A stretch of DNA of 64,000 nt from NCBI RefSeq assembly GCF_000526995.1, contig NZ_AZUI01000001.1, positions 1,984,001 to 2,048,000 of the forward strand. The letters run 5' to 3'. The stretch is from Lacrimispora indolis DSM 755 (GTDB lineage: Bacteria; Bacillota; Clostridia; Lachnospirales; Lachnospiraceae). This document shows, piece after piece, positions 52,210 to 62,241 of the stretch. The notes beneath the pieces are model-generated. The model was not told the DNA's origin, did no database searches, and saw only the letters and a program-made list of their open reading frames with translations. The translations under genes and the position numbers were made by a program. Numbering within the stretch: position 1 is the stretch's first letter; the number at the start of each line of letters is the position of its first letter.

Positions 52210-52830
52210 CTAAACTCCATTCTTATTCCTTTTGATCACCTTAAGCCTGGTAAACTCTTCCCTGTCTTTTTCTTCCAGTGAATTGGTGATGTTCTTTGTC
52301 AGAACCTCATACCTGGGGATCGTAATGTTCTTTAAGGCATTGGCCCGTTTCTGAGTTCTCTTAATACTGTTTGCCAGACGGTAGGCGGAGTTCTCCACCA
52401 TGGAAAGCTTTACTGTCAGCTTTTTTACCTTTTCAAACTGGTAACGTGCTTCATCCAGTGATTCCCTGGTGCTGTAATAGGCATAAGTCAGGTTTAAGGG
52501 CATTTCATCATGTTCGACCAGAGGAATCTCTGTTCCCATGATGCTCCTGGTCTTGATTCGCACAGAATTGTCCACGGGAACTGCCAGGGCGATGTCCTGC
52601 ACATAATTGATCCCCAGCTCAATGTTGGCTTTTTGCAGGGCCTTGTATGCGGAAGTAAAGGTGACGTCGATTTCCGACTGGATGCCCTTTGCTTCATCGA
52701 TCAGGCTCATCAGCTCCTTGATGAGGATATTCCGTTTTTTATCCATCAGCTCGTAGCCCTGTCTGGCTAAAGTCAGGGAGCTTTTGGCAAGGATCAAATT
52801 CCCCTTGGTGGGAAATGTATTGGGATTCAT
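52210..52830 (-). CDS. ntpD: V-type ATP synthase subunit D
   Basis: A 206-residue central-stalk subunit forming the long coiled-coil rotor axle inside the A3B3 head. Starts MNPNTFPTKGNLILAKSSL, characteristic of subunit D; ends with the second half of the coiled coil (SAYRLANSIKRTQKRANALKNITIPRYE). AGGAGGG at proper spacing before ATG 52830. Last gene of the nine-gene operon, 11 bases after ntpB. Confidence 0.95.
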   Translation of the reverse strand: MNPNTFPTKGNLILAKSSLTLARQGYELMDKKRNILIKELMSLIDEAKGIQSEIDVTFTSAYKALQKANIELGINYVQDIALAVPVDNSVRIKTRSIMGTEIPLVEHDEMPLNLTYAYYSTRESLDEARYQFEKVKKLTVKLSMVENSAYRLANSIKRTQKRANALKNITIPRYEVLTKNITNSLEEKDREEFTRLKVIKRNKNGV

Positions 52831-52841
52831 GAATATCCCTC

Positions 52842-54245
52842 CTATTCTTCCGGTGCGTCAAGGGTGGTTGGCTTGTAATACTGGTCTAAGACCTTGGTGT
52901 CGATGCGGTCCAGCTCAGATCTTGGGAGAAGCCCCAGAAGCTCCCAGCCAATGGTCAGGGTTTCAATGATGTTCCGGTTGGCATGGTTTCCCTGCCCTAC
53001 AAAACGGTTTTCAAATTCTTTTCCGAACACCAGATATTTTTTATCAATGGGAGAGAGTTCATCTTCTCCGATGACCGATGCCAGTGCTCTTGCATCCCCA
53101 ACCTTTGCATAACAGGAGAAGAGCTGGTTTGCCAGACCTTGATGGTCTGCCCTTGTAAAGCCTTCTCCAATGCCGTCCTTCATCAGACGGCTTAAGGAAG
53201 GGAGGACATTGATCGGCGGATAAACCGACTGGCCGTATAAACTGCGGTCCAGAACGATCTGCCCCTCTGTGATATATCCCGTAAGGTCTGGAATGGGATG
53301 GGTGATGTCGTCGTTTGGCATGGTCAGGATAGGGATCTGGGTCACGGAACCATGCCGGTCCTTTACAATGCCGGCCCGCTCATAAAGGGAAGCCAGCTCG
53401 CTGTACAAATAGCCGGGATAGCCCTTTCTGGAAGGGATTTCTCCTTTTGAGGAGGAAACCTCACGGAGGGCCTCTGCATAGGCGGTCATATCGGTCAAAA
53501 TAACCAGAATGTGCATCCCCTTTTCAAAGGCTAAGTATTCTGCCAGGGTCAGGGCCACCTTTGGCGTGATCAGACGTTCCACCACAGGATCGTTTGCCAG
53601 ATTGATGAACATGGCTACGTGGTCGGAAACACCGCTTTCTTCAAAGGTGCGGCGGAAAAAATCAGCCACATCGTATTTCACCCCCATAGCTGCAAATACC
53701 ACAGCAAATTGTTCACTGGAAAGGGCATCATCCCCTAAGGAAGCCTGCTGTACGATCTGAGCCGCCAGTTCATCGTGGGGAAGGCCGTTTCCTGAGAAGA
53801 TGGGAAGCTTTTGTCCGCGGATTAAGGTCATCAGTCCGTCAATGGCTGAGATTCCCGTGCGGATATAATCCCTTGGGTATTCCCTGGTAACAGGATTTAA
53901 GGGTTTTCCGTTAATATCCAGGCGAATGTCAGAGCTGATGTCTCCAAGTCCGTCAATAGGCTCTCCGATTCCGTTAAAGGTGCGTCCTAACATGTCTTCG
54001 GAAACGGCAAGCTCCATAGGGTGCCCGGTGAGGCGGGTGTGAACATTTCTTAAGGCAAGCCCATCAGTCCCTTCAAATACCTGGATGATGGCTTTATCCT
54101 CGTAAACCTCAATGATGCGTCCAAGCTTCTTTGTCTTTTTTTCTACGGTCATTTCCACGATTTCGTCGAAAGCAGCATTCTGGACGCCTTCCAAAACCAC
54201 CAGGGGCCCGTTGATCGCACTTAGTCCTAAATATTCGATTGCCAT
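52842..54245 (-). CDS. ntpB: V-type ATP synthase subunit B
   Basis: A 467-residue non-catalytic nucleotide-binding head subunit. Degenerate P-loop region [16 protein letters not shown] and the [17 protein letters not shown] segment typical of subunit B. It alternates with A in the hexameric head. ATG 54245 with GGAGGAGG upstream. The gene lies 14 bases after ntpA. Confidence 0.96.
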   Translation of the reverse strand: MAIEYLGLSAINGPLVVLEGVQNAAFDEIVEMTVEKKTKKLGRIIEVYEDKAIIQVFEGTDGLALRNVHTRLTGHPMELAVSEDMLGRTFNGIGEPIDGLGDISSDIRLDINGKPLNPVTREYPRDYIRTGISAIDGLMTLIRGQKLPIFSGNGLPHDELAAQIVQQASLGDDALSSEQFAVVFAAMGVKYDVADFFRRTFEESGVSDHVAMFINLANDPVVERLITPKVALTLAEYLAFEKGMHILVILTDMTAYAEALREVSSSKGEIPSRKGYPGYLYSELASLYERAGIVKDRHGSVTQIPILTMPNDDITHPIPDLTGYITEGQIVLDRSLYGQSVYPPINVLPSLSRLMKDGIGEGFTRADHQGLANQLFSCYAKVGDARALASVIGEDELSPIDKKYLVFGKEFENRFVGQGNHANRNIIETLTIGWELLGLLPRSELDRIDTKVLDQYYKPTTLDAPEE

Positions 54246-54259
54246 AGTCTGCCTCCTCC

Positions 54260-56026
54260 CTATGCGTTGCGTTCGATGACAGATTCATAGAAGGCATCTA
54301 CCTGCTTTTTGTAGTCATCAAACATATCCAGTCTGTCGTTAGGTACATCATATTTAATGGAAATGATCTTATCGAAAATCGGATCTTCCTTTAGTACGGA
54401 CATAGGCATTCCCATGGAAACCAGGGAACGGGATTTCTTGAATAAATAAAGGATTAAGTCCATCATTTTAAACTGCTTTTCCATTGGAACACAAGTATCA
54501 TCCTTGTGAAATGCGTTCTGCTGTAAAAATCCGATCCTGATCACCTTGGAGATTTCCAGTATAAGCTTCTGGTCATCGGGAAGCATGTCTCCGCCGATGA
54601 GTTTTACGATCTCCATAAGGCTGCTTTCCTGGGTCAGAAGAAAGACCAGGCGGTTTCTGTAGTCCACGAATTTCTTATCCACGTTTTCCACATACCAGGG
54701 GGCTAAGTCGGTTAAATATTCGGAATAGCTGCTGAGCCAGTGGATAGCCGGAAAATGGCGTTCGTTTGCCAGATTCCGGTCCAGGCCCCAAAAGCAGCGT
54801 ACAAAACGTTTGGTGTTCTGGGTCACAGGCTCGGAGAAATCGCCTCCCTGAGGAGATACGGCCCCGATAATGGTGACTGAGCCTTCGGTTCCGTTCATGT
54901 TCTGCATGATTCCGGCTCTTTCATAGAAGGCTGATAAGCGGGAAGCCAGATAGGCCGGGAAGCCTTCCTCCGCAGGCATTTCTTCCAGACGTCCGGACAA
55001 TTCCCTTAAGGCCTCGGCCCAACGGGAAGTGGAGTCCGCCATGATGGCCACGTGATACCCCATGTCCCGGTAATATTCCGCAAGGGTAAGGCCGGAGTAA
55101 AGGCTTGCTTCACGGGCTGCAACAGGCATGTTGGAGGTATTGGCAATGAGGGTGGTCCGGTCCATCAGAGGATTTCCGGAACGTGGATCCACCAGCTGGG
55201 AAAATTCCTCAAGCACCTGGGTCATCTCGTTTCCCCGCTCTCCGCAGCCGATGTAGATGATGATATCCGCATCAGACCACTTGGCGATCTGGTGCTGGGT
55301 CATGGTTTTTCCCGTGCCAAAGCCGCCGGGAATACAGGCAGTGCCACCCTTTGCAAGAGGGAACAGGGTGTCAATGATCCTCTGCCCGGTGATAAGGGGC
55401 TTGGAAGCCGGGTACCTTTTCAATATGGGCCTTGGAACGCGGATGGGCCACTTCTGGGTCATGGTGATCTTGGCTTCAGAACCGTCTGTCAGCTGAAGGG
55501 TCAGCAGGGGATCAGAAATGGTATAGGAACCATCCTCCACGGCGTCAAGGACATAGCCTTCCATATCAGGAGGAATCATGACCTTATGGACAATGGCAGG
55601 GGTTTCAGGAACCTCGGCAATGATGGTTCCGGGGAATAAATGATCACCCTTCTTTACAGTCATGTGAGTCTTCCATAGTTTTGAACCGTCAAGGGAGTCC
55701 ACATGAATACCCCGGTCAATGTATGCGCCTCCGGTCTTTGCGATCTCGCTTAAAGGCCGTTCAATTCCGTCAAAAATGTTATTTAAAATGCCCGGAGCAA
55801 GTGTGACCGATACGGGGAAGCCGGAGGAGGAGACCGTTTCTCCCGGCTTTAAGCCGCTGGTTTCCTCGTACACCTGGACAATGGTGCGGCGGTCCGTAAG
55901 GCCGATGACCTCGCCGACTAAATGGTCTTTGCCTACATAGACCATTTCATTCATTCGGAATCCGGAATCGCCCTTCAAATAAATGACAGGGCCGTTAATA
56001 CCGGAAATAGTACCTGTATTAGTCAT
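54260..56026 (-). CDS. ntpA: V-type ATP synthase catalytic subunit A
   Basis: A 588-residue catalytic head subunit. Walker A GGFGTGKT (about residues 229-236), Walker B region [15 protein letters not shown], and the roughly 90-residue non-homologous insert (about 110-200) that marks V-type A subunits. ATG 56026 ([13 protein letters not shown]) is supported by GGAGGT 8 bases before; the alternative at 56041 has none. Overlaps the end of ntpE by 8 bases. Confidence 0.96.
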   Translation of the reverse strand: MTNTGTISGINGPVIYLKGDSGFRMNEMVYVGKDHLVGEVIGLTDRRTIVQVYEETSGLKPGETVSSSGFPVSVTLAPGILNNIFDGIERPLSEIAKTGGAYIDRGIHVDSLDGSKLWKTHMTVKKGDHLFPGTIIAEVPETPAIVHKVMIPPDMEGYVLDAVEDGSYTISDPLLTLQLTDGSEAKITMTQKWPIRVPRPILKRYPASKPLITGQRIIDTLFPLAKGGTACIPGGFGTGKTMTQHQIAKWSDADIIIYIGCGERGNEMTQVLEEFSQLVDPRSGNPLMDRTTLIANTSNMPVAAREASLYSGLTLAEYYRDMGYHVAIMADSTSRWAEALRELSGRLEEMPAEEGFPAYLASRLSAFYERAGIMQNMNGTEGSVTIIGAVSPQGGDFSEPVTQNTKRFVRCFWGLDRNLANERHFPAIHWLSSYSEYLTDLAPWYVENVDKKFVDYRNRLVFLLTQESSLMEIVKLIGGDMLPDDQKLILEISKVIRIGFLQQNAFHKDDTCVPMEKQFKMMDLILYLFKKSRSLVSMGMPMSVLKEDPIFDKIISIKYDVPNDRLDMFDDYKKQVDAFYESVIERNA

Positions 56027-56621
56027 TGGCCGTACCTCCAATCAGATCCTTTACATCAAAGCGGAAGTCCCGTTTTGCTTCTGTCAATTTTGTTTGAAAG
56101 GAATTGTCGATTAAAATATGCCTGGAAGGGATGACAGCCCGGGTTCCTCCCAGAAAGGAGTATTCGCTCACCCGGATATCGGAGCCGCCGGCAATTGACA
56201 GTTCATTGATCTTATCTTCATCCGCAGGATCAATGTAAATGGTGATGAATTCTTTTCCTGCCAGGGCCTTGGCTTCCTTGATCTGCTTTTCCAAAAGCTT
56301 TGTGTATCCCGGAGATTCCATGAATGTGGCCAGTTTATCCCGAAGCTCCGAAAACAGCTTATCTTTCAGCTCATCCTGTTTTTTTCCAAAGGCCCGCTTC
56401 ATTCCGATCTGCTCCAGGGAAAGCTTTTTGTTGATCTCCCGTTCGATCCGTTCACTTTCCAGGTTTACCTGCTGGCCGGCCCTTCGCCTGGCATCCTCCT
56501 GATGCTCCGAAAAGGTCTGCTCTAAGGCTGCCGTATATTCATCAAGCATCTTTGCACTGCGGGTTCTGGCATCTTCCATACAAAATTCCAGGAAATGCTG
56601 TAATTTTTCCTCAGTTGTCAA
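56019..56621 (-). CDS. ntpE: V-type ATP synthase subunit E
   Basis: A subunit of about 200 residues forming the peripheral stalk with subunit G: N-terminal charged coiled coil (to about 105) and a compact C-terminal domain (TIYIDPADEDKINELS onward) that binds the head. The likely start is TTG 56621 (MTTEEKLQHF), 5 bases after GAGGTGG; the GTG at 56630 overlaps that ribosome site. Neighbours on both sides are V-ATPase genes. Confidence 0.88.
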   Translation of the reverse strand: MTTEEKLQHFLEFCMEDARTRSAKMLDEYTAALEQTFSEHQEDARRRAGQQVNLESERIEREINKKLSLEQIGMKRAFGKKQDELKDKLFSELRDKLATFMESPGYTKLLEKQIKEAKALAGKEFITIYIDPADEDKINELSIAGGSDIRVSEYSFLGGTRAVIPSRHILIDNSFQTKLTEAKRDFRFDVKDLIGGTAND

Positions 56622-56637
56622 GATGACCACCTCTTTC

Positions 56638-56946
56638 TTATAGTTTTAATCCGATGGCTTCATTCACGTAATCCGTGATAAAGTTCGGCTTGCGGCCGGT
56701 ACCATGGCGGTCGGGGATCTCCACGATCAATGGGAGCTTACGGTTCAGCTTCACATCATTGATGATATCCGGAAACTCTTTTCCGAATTTCTCCGTCAGG
56801 AGAATGATCCCGATCTCTTTATCGGCCAGGACTTTATCCAGTTCACGTTTCAGTTCCGTCTTTTCATGAACGACAGCGCCTTCCACTCCGGCTAACCTCA
56901 TTCCGGTCCAGGTATCCACGTTGTCGCTGATCAAATACATTTTCAT
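56638..56946 (-). CDS. ntpG: V-type ATP synthase subunit F
   Basis: A 102-residue Rossmann-like small subunit of the central stalk: MKMYLISDNVDTWTGMRLAG, then KEIGIILLTEKFGKEFPDII. It attaches to subunit D and couples rotor to membrane ring. Begins 3 bases after the stop of the K subunit gene, with GGAAAGC as a weak ribosome site, so translation is probably coupled. Confidence 0.92.
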   Translation of the reverse strand: MKMYLISDNVDTWTGMRLAGVEGAVVHEKTELKRELDKVLADKEIGIILLTEKFGKEFPDIINDVKLNRKLPLIVEIPDRHGTGRKPNFITDYVNEAIGLKL

Positions 56947-56949
56947 GGG

Positions 56950-57381
56950 TTACAGCTTTCCTAAGATCATGAAAGAAATGATCAGACCATACAGACAAAC
57001 GCCTTCGGCAAGCCCTACGAAGATCAGTGATTTACCAAGTATGGAGCCATCCTCGCTGATGGCGCCTAAAGCAGCGCTGGCAGCCGCGGAAACGGCAATA
57101 CCGCCGCCGATACAGGCAAGTCCCGTGGAAAGTGCGGCAGCTAAGTAGCCCATTCCTGCAATGCTTCCTGTGCCAGGGTTTGCTGCCTCTGCTGCGGCAG
57201 CCTGGCCGTTAAACATGAATACACTGGAAACGATCAGGGTACCGAAAAATAAAAGTGCGTTAATGCCCAGTGCGGTTTTATACCGTCCTTTTGTTTTTTC
57301 ACCCAAGGCAAAAGCACCAAAGGGGACAACGATGCTTAAGGTCAATGCGATTGCTAATGTTATTTTTACTAAGATTGACAT
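56950..57381 (-). CDS. ntpK: V-type ATP synthase membrane ring subunit K
   Basis: A 143-residue proteolipid with four hydrophobic helices (about 5-27, 38-58, 73-101, 115-141). The ion-carrying glutamate is in helix 4, GLAEGVCLYG; helix 2 lacks a counterpart, so there is one ion site per four-helix unit, as in V-type rings. The residue after the glutamate is Gly, not the Ser or Thr often seen in Na+-binding rings, so proton use is possible; this is weak evidence. ATG 57381 after TGGAGGT; a longer upstream reading has no support. Confidence 0.92.
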   Translation of the reverse strand: MSILVKITLAIALTLSIVVPFGAFALGEKTKGRYKTALGINALLFFGTLIVSSVFMFNGQAAAAEAANPGTGSIAGMGYLAAALSTGLACIGGGIAVSAAASAALGAISEDGSILGKSLIFVGLAEGVCLYGLIISFMILGKL

Positions 57382-57403
57382 AATATTACCTCCATTTTGG
57401 TTT

Positions 57404-59332
57404 TTAATTTTTCTTTCCGTATGGTTTAAATTCCCGGCCGGTTCCCCGATAGAAACGGCTGAATAATTCATAATATTCCAGACGCAGAACCTGGATTCCC
57501 ACGATCAGGCCTTCCATGCCGCAAACGAATAAGTTGCCCAGAATCACAACCAGCCAGTTGGGATTTCCTGCTTCCGCACCGGAGAGCATGAGCACCACTT
57601 CCATCATGGCTGCGTGGCTGACGGCAAAGGCTCCTACACGGACAAAGGAAAGGGTGTTGGAAAAGTAGCTTAAAAGCACTTCAAACAGTTCGAAAAAGCC
57701 CTGAACCACAAACATGCCCTTTTCCTTTGGCATGATCTGGGCTTTTCTTTCCACCAGGTTTGTGAGAGGTTCCTTAAAGAACATGACAGCCAGCGGGATG
57801 CCAAACATGATCACAAGGAGTATGGCAGCCGGAACAGGGTTTTTGGTCATGTAAAGGACAATGGTGAGCACAAGGCTTGCATAGAACACAAGTCCTGCCG
57901 TACCGTTTGTGTCAAACAGGGTTTTTTCCGGGTCATGAAAACGGATGCTGTTTATGATGTTTAATACCATGGTCATCAGGATAATTCCCATGCCAATGGA
58001 AATCGCTGCGATAAATACGGTATTCAGCTTCCCGATAAAGGGCAGGCTGGTCATGTGCTCCATGGGGCGGAGCCAGACGGCGCTTATAACATCTTCGAAC
58101 CCGAAAAAGCTGCCGAAAAGGAATCCGAATATGGTTGAGAAGAAGCCGCAGCAGGATAAAATGGCCGCCAGATTCATTTTCTTAAGCCGGTAAAGGAGAA
58201 GCCCTCCAAACAGAAGGCACATTCCCTGTCCCACATCCCCAAACATAAAACCAAAGAGGAAGGAATAGGTGATGCCGATCAATATGGTGGGGTCGATCTC
58301 ATTGTACTCCGGAAGGCCGTACATCTGTATGAACATTTCAAAAGGCTTAAAAAGCTTTGGGTTGTGAAGCTTGGTTGGAGGCTTGCTCATAATGTTGTTA
58401 TGGTCATCCTCCATGAAGCAGAAGGTCTTTTTATCGTCTGAGATCTCCTTCTGAAAAGCAGCGGCATCCCGGTTACTCATCCAACCGCAGATAATGTAAA
58501 AGGTGTTTACATTCTGCTTGGTACATGCTGCCAGCTTTCTCACATTAAAGTTGGTTGAAAATATTTCCAGACTTCTATATGCGCTTGATAAGTCCTCCTG
58601 CCTTGCCGCCAGAAGATCAGACATCTGCTTTCGGATGCTGTTAATAGCAGCCTGCAGGGTATTGATCTTATCTTCCAGAAAATGGATGGCGTCCAGGGGC
58701 GTGCCCTCGTATTCATCAGGCAAAAAGAAGCGTTCAAAATGCATGGAAGAGAAAATGGCATCAATCTGGTTTGAGATGGTTTCCGGTGCAAAATAAACCA
58801 GCCAGACATACTCGTCATCCTCCCGGCATTTATAAAGGACAGTATCAATGGTATCATATACGTAGCTCTCAAATTTGTTGTAATACTCATGAGAAATACG
58901 CCCAAAACGGAATTTAATGTACTTAAAATGGAGGATGGAGCTTAAATCATAGTTAAGTCCGGTGAACGGAAGGATCCGGTCCAGGGATTGGCGGAAGGAA
59001 TTTTGCTCGGTCACAAGGGCCTCTTCCTTTGCAGTCAGTTCCTTTACCTGTTCTCCGATCCCTGCAACAATTTCAGCGGCCCGCTCAATGGAAACTTTTT
59101 TCCGGCTGTTTGCCGGATCTCCCGGCGGGAGTAATTCCGCCAGTTCCATGGCGCGCTGGTACGCGTCCTTGTATGGATTGGTTTCAATATAAGGTCTTAA
59201 GTCTTTTACCGTTTTTAATTCCGACAGGGCATTTTCCAAATGGATTTCATATTTGGATAAATAGGTGTCGATGACCCGGTCAATATCTTCCTTGGGTCCG
59301 GTGATACTTAAGAATTTCATCTTTTCTATCAC
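57404..59332 (-). CDS. ntpI: V-type ATP synthase subunit I (a-type membrane subunit)
   Basis: A 642-residue stator subunit: soluble N-terminal half with coiled coils (to about 330), then seven or eight helices (SFLFGFMFGDVGQGMCLLFGG onward). The functional arginine is in GIQVLRLEYYELFSRF near the C-terminus, facing the ring. Starts at GTG 59332 (MIEKMKFLS), with AAAGGGGG upstream. It provides the half-channels for ion passage next to subunit K. Confidence 0.94.
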   Translation of the reverse strand: MIEKMKFLSITGPKEDIDRVIDTYLSKYEIHLENALSELKTVKDLRPYIETNPYKDAYQRAMELAELLPPGDPANSRKKVSIERAAEIVAGIGEQVKELTAKEEALVTEQNSFRQSLDRILPFTGLNYDLSSILHFKYIKFRFGRISHEYYNKFESYVYDTIDTVLYKCREDDEYVWLVYFAPETISNQIDAIFSSMHFERFFLPDEYEGTPLDAIHFLEDKINTLQAAINSIRKQMSDLLAARQEDLSSAYRSLEIFSTNFNVRKLAACTKQNVNTFYIICGWMSNRDAAAFQKEISDDKKTFCFMEDDHNNIMSKPPTKLHNPKLFKPFEMFIQMYGLPEYNEIDPTILIGITYSFLFGFMFGDVGQGMCLLFGGLLLYRLKKMNLAAILSCCGFFSTIFGFLFGSFFGFEDVISAVWLRPMEHMTSLPFIGKLNTVFIAAISIGMGIILMTMVLNIINSIRFHDPEKTLFDTNGTAGLVFYASLVLTIVLYMTKNPVPAAILLVIMFGIPLAVMFFKEPLTNLVERKAQIMPKEKGMFVVQGFFELFEVLLSYFSNTLSFVRVGAFAVSHAAMMEVVLMLSGAEAGNPNWLVVILGNLFVCGMEGLIVGIQVLRLEYYELFSRFYRGTGREFKPYGKKN

Positions 59333-59348
59333 GGAAAAGCAACCCCCT

Positions 59349-60395
59349 TTACTTTTTTACAACATAGGAGATAATTTCATCCGAGCTTACGCTGTACCGG
59401 ATGCTCTCTATGAGGGTGATAATCTTTTGAATTTCTTCCTCCTTAAAATAAAGATAGGAATTCAGCGTGGCAATGGAATAGGGATTCTGCCGGCTGGTGG
59501 AACGGTATATTTTGTCCAGCATTTCCTGAGTCAGTTGTTCTAAGTCCGGCATGTCCGCGGCTTCCAAATCGGATTTCCGCCCATAAAAGGTGGTCCTTAG
59601 AACAGAATAAAACTCTTCCAACGTGGCTGCCTCTGCCATTTTTGTGATCTGCTCCTTATTTAAATGGTAATTAATAGGGATGAGAAGGGAATAAATATCG
59701 GCAGGCTGCAGGCGGTAATATTTTTTGGAGCGGTAAATCCACTGGACATTAAGTAAATCCAGCTTGCTGCCAAAGCAGCGTATAAGAAGCTCCTGTTCTT
59801 TTCTGGTAAGATATTTGCCCATGACCTTCCAGATGGTCTTAAAGTAAAGAAGGTCTAAGTGGACCTCATAATCAAACAAGGCGGGCTGTTCCTTATCGTC
59901 TAAGTGGGAAAGCAGGTCATAGTAAACCGAGCCTTCCAGGTTTGTAATGAATTCATGCAAGTCTCCTGAGGAAGACAGCCTCATTAAGTCCAGCCGGGAA
60001 TGCTTCTCAAAAAAGTCCTGGAATACAGAGAGATCGATATCCGGCCGGTTCCGCCCCATAGCATTGCGGAAGCATTTCTTCAGGATATCGATTTCAAAGT
60101 GCATAAAATATAAGTCCAGAAATTTACGCTGGGTCAAATTGGCGAACCGGTAGAGCTTGGCAAAATCCTGGTACAGGGAAAGGATCAGCCGCTGTTCAAT
60201 GGCTCCCCTGTGAAGGACCACGCCCTCTAAGTTTGCAAACAGCCCTTCATAGGCAGGCAAGCGCCTTAAATATTCCACTGCATCAGAAACAGTTTCAAGG
60301 GCTGCCATTTCGCGAAACTGGCTGTCGGTGATCAGATGGCTTTCCATGGCTCTTACCTTGGTTGTAATGCCGCTGTAGGATAATAAGTCTCCCAT
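59349..60395 (-). CDS. ntpC: V-type ATP synthase subunit C
   Basis: A 348-residue, mostly helical subunit (V-ATPase d/AtpC type) that sits as a socket on the membrane ring and receives the D-F stalk. Recognisable start DLLSYSGITTKVRAMESHLI and the ALxLLNxxW-like segment KLDLLNVQWIYRSKKYYRL. AAAGGAGTGATCTT precedes ATG 60395. Second gene of the operon, 4 bases after subunit G. Confidence 0.9.
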   Translation of the reverse strand: MGDLLSYSGITTKVRAMESHLITDSQFREMAALETVSDAVEYLRRLPAYEGLFANLEGVVLHRGAIEQRLILSLYQDFAKLYRFANLTQRKFLDLYFMHFEIDILKKCFRNAMGRNRPDIDLSVFQDFFEKHSRLDLMRLSSSGDLHEFITNLEGSVYYDLLSHLDDKEQPALFDYEVHLDLLYFKTIWKVMGKYLTRKEQELLIRCFGSKLDLLNVQWIYRSKKYYRLQPADIYSLLIPINYHLNKEQITKMAEAATLEEFYSVLRTTFYGRKSDLEAADMPDLEQLTQEMLDKIYRSTSRQNPYSIATLNSYLYFKEEEIQKIITLIESIRYSVSSDEIISYVVKK

Positions 60396-60399
60396 AAGA

Positions 60400-60711
60400 T
60401 CACTCCTTTGTCATTGTATTAAATAACTCCTCCACATATTGAGTATGATGGTCCTCGTAATGCTGTTCCATGGCTTTAAGGATCCTTTGGGCATCACTCC
60501 GCTGTTTTTCCAGACGGTTATTCATGCTGATTTCCATGGCGGCCTGCAGCTCTTCAATCTTTTTGTTGGTTTCCGCTTCCAGCTGTGCATCGAACGCAGC
60601 CGTCCTCTCTTCCATTTCTTTTGCAAAGGCCTTTTTGCGCTCATTGGCATCATTCATAATGGAAGCCGCAGCCGATTCAATCTCGGATATTTTCTCGATT
60701 ACAGTATCCAT
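60400..60711 (-). CDS. V-type ATP synthase subunit G/H (peripheral stalk)
   Basis: A 103-residue, highly charged, almost wholly coiled-coil protein (EIESAAASIMNDANERKKAF onward), as expected for the stalk subunit that pairs with E. Sequence is low in diagnostic residues; the call rests on position as the first gene of the V-ATPase cluster, length and coiled coil. AGGAGGG precedes ATG 60711. The AT-rich stretch 60720-60870 must hold the operon promoter, though no clean pair of hexamers stood out. Confidence 0.82.
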   Translation of the reverse strand: MDTVIEKISEIESAAASIMNDANERKKAFAKEMEERTAAFDAQLEAETNKKIEELQAAMEISMNNRLEKQRSDAQRILKAMEQHYEDHHTQYVEELFNTMTKE

Positions 60712-60883
60712 ACTGTACCCTCCTTTTCGTAAGCATTCGTTGAAAAAAATAGTGCTTAATTTATAATGATACTACAATTTAAAAAAAATGCCATAGTCTG
60801 TTAGAGAAAAACGACAATATTAATGAAATTTTATCATAAATATAAGTTACGCCGCCAAAGCTGGGGTTATGCATGAACAATAG

Positions 60884-60930
60884 AAAAAGCGAAGACCAAG
60901 GGAAAATTATCCCTGGATTCTTCGCTTTTT
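60884..60930 (-). terminator. Terminator of the DUF4145-SH3 gene
   Basis: AAAAAGCGAAG-CCAAGGG (60884-60902) pairs with CCCTGG-CTTCGCTTTTT (60911-60930); on the - strand it ends in CTTTTTCT. It separates this gene from the V-ATPase operon. Confidence 0.85.
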
Positions 60931-60941
60931 TAACGTTTTCT

Positions 60942-62066
60942 TTACGGGGCAGCGGCTGTGGTACCCTCAGCGGCAGAGGTAGATTCCTCTGCGCCCGCTT
61001 CCGATTCGCCTTCCGTTACGGTCAGGAATTCGGTGGCAACATAAGCCTCTGTTCCTTCAAACATGATGACCGTCCATTTGTCATCATAGGTCTTGACATA
61101 ATCCACCACAGTACCGGAAGCAAGGGTTCCAAGCTTGGCTCCGTTGGTGGATGGCTCGGAACGGACATTAAGCTTGCTCATGGTGGTGTAGACCTTAGGA
61201 GCTTCTGTTTCCGGCTCCGCAGCTGTTGTAGGTGTTTCGGCGCTTGTCATGGCTTCGGTAGTGACCTCAGCAGATGTTGGGGTTGTGGTAGGCTCGTTTT
61301 TTGAGTCTTTTCCCGGGATCAGCTTCACGATGATTAAGACGAGCACAAGAAGAACCAGGAAAATAAGAGCTGGTTTCAGCAGTCCGTAGACATCAAAGCT
61401 GTTCTTCCTGGTACGCCTCCTGCTTCTGCTGTGTGAAGCAGGCCTTTGGCCGGTTCTGGAAGCATTCCTTTGGGGCGGCCTCTGACCGGGTCTTTGGCCA
61501 TCCGGTCTCGTCCCGCTGCTCCTTGTCCCTCCGATATGCTCCTGGGTTCTTAAAGGCGCGGTTCTTGCACCGGTGCTTCTTGGATTTCCTGTTCCATAGG
61601 CTTCATTCCTTAAGGCACCGCTTCGGGGGGGATTATTCCTGGACGTGGATGATGACATGGTCCTGACGTCTGCGGGCCGCTTACTGACAGGGGCTCCCCC
61701 CTGGCTTCCTCTATTGAAAGAGTTTGCAAAGGCATTGACTTCCTGAGACAGAAGCTGAAAGGCTTCGCTGGCATCATAAGGGCTGTCGTCTCCTTCATGA
61801 ACTGCCTTGTTTCCCAGCACGCGGATCCTGTGATAGTGGTCTTTGGCTGACTGGGAAATAAAGCGCCTCTCAAATAGCTGGTCTATGCTGTCCGCCAGAT
61901 CACCCTCCACGATCAAAGCCCTTTCACCAAGATAATTTACCATATATTCCAGGGTCTGCCGGGCTTTGATCATGGCCATGTTATACTGCTTCTGGTTCAT
62001 GAGCCTTTCCGCTTCCCTCAGACCCTGCTGGATTCTGGTCAAGAAACTGTTGTCTGTAGTTCCCAT
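60942..62066 (-). CDS. DUF4145-like, single-pass membrane protein with C-terminal SH3 domain
   Basis: 374 residues in four parts: N-terminal helical domain like DUF4145 (about 1-115: NMAMIKARQTLEYMVNYLGE, HRIRVLGNKAVHEGDDSPYD); an Arg/Pro/Gly-rich basic linker (about 120-225); one membrane helix (about 237-257, ALIFLVLLVLVLIIVKLI); a Thr/Glu-rich spacer and an extracellular bacterial SH3 domain (about 300-355: TTMSKLNVRSEPSTNGAKLG). ATG 62066 follows AGGAGG. DUF4145-type domains occur in nuclease and defence contexts; the SH3 suggests cell-wall contact. Possibly a signalling or wall-sensing protein; function unknown. Confidence 0.78.
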   Translation of the reverse strand: MGTTDNSFLTRIQQGLREAERLMNQKQYNMAMIKARQTLEYMVNYLGERALIVEGDLADSIDQLFERRFISQSAKDHYHRIRVLGNKAVHEGDDSPYDASEAFQLLSQEVNAFANSFNRGSQGGAPVSKRPADVRTMSSSTSRNNPPRSGALRNEAYGTGNPRSTGARTAPLRTQEHIGGTRSSGTRPDGQRPGQRPPQRNASRTGQRPASHSRSRRRTRKNSFDVYGLLKPALIFLVLLVLVLIIVKLIPGKDSKNEPTTTPTSAEVTTEAMTSAETPTTAAEPETEAPKVYTTMSKLNVRSEPSTNGAKLGTLASGTVVDYVKTYDDKWTVIMFEGTEAYVATEFLTVTEGESEAGAEESTSAAEGTTAAAP

Positions 62067-62182
62067 ATATTTCCTCCTTTGCAAAGACGGTTGTATTCCA
62101 ATATACAGATATTATACTAGATTATTGTAAATTGCGCACCTGTTATTTTGTCGTTTTTTGATTTGTAAGAGAAAAGTAAAAA

Positions 62183-62220
62183 ATATACAGGGATTCCCTA
62201 TAAAATAAAGGAATTCCTGT
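62183..62220 (-). terminator. Terminator of the integrase remnant
   Basis: ACAGGGATTCCCT (62187-62199) pairs with AAGGAATTCCTGT (62208-62220) using two G-U pairs. On the - strand the stem is followed by ATATTTTTTAC, a U-tract. Confidence 0.7.
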
Positions 62221-62241
62221 ATTTTAAAGTTATCTGTGATA

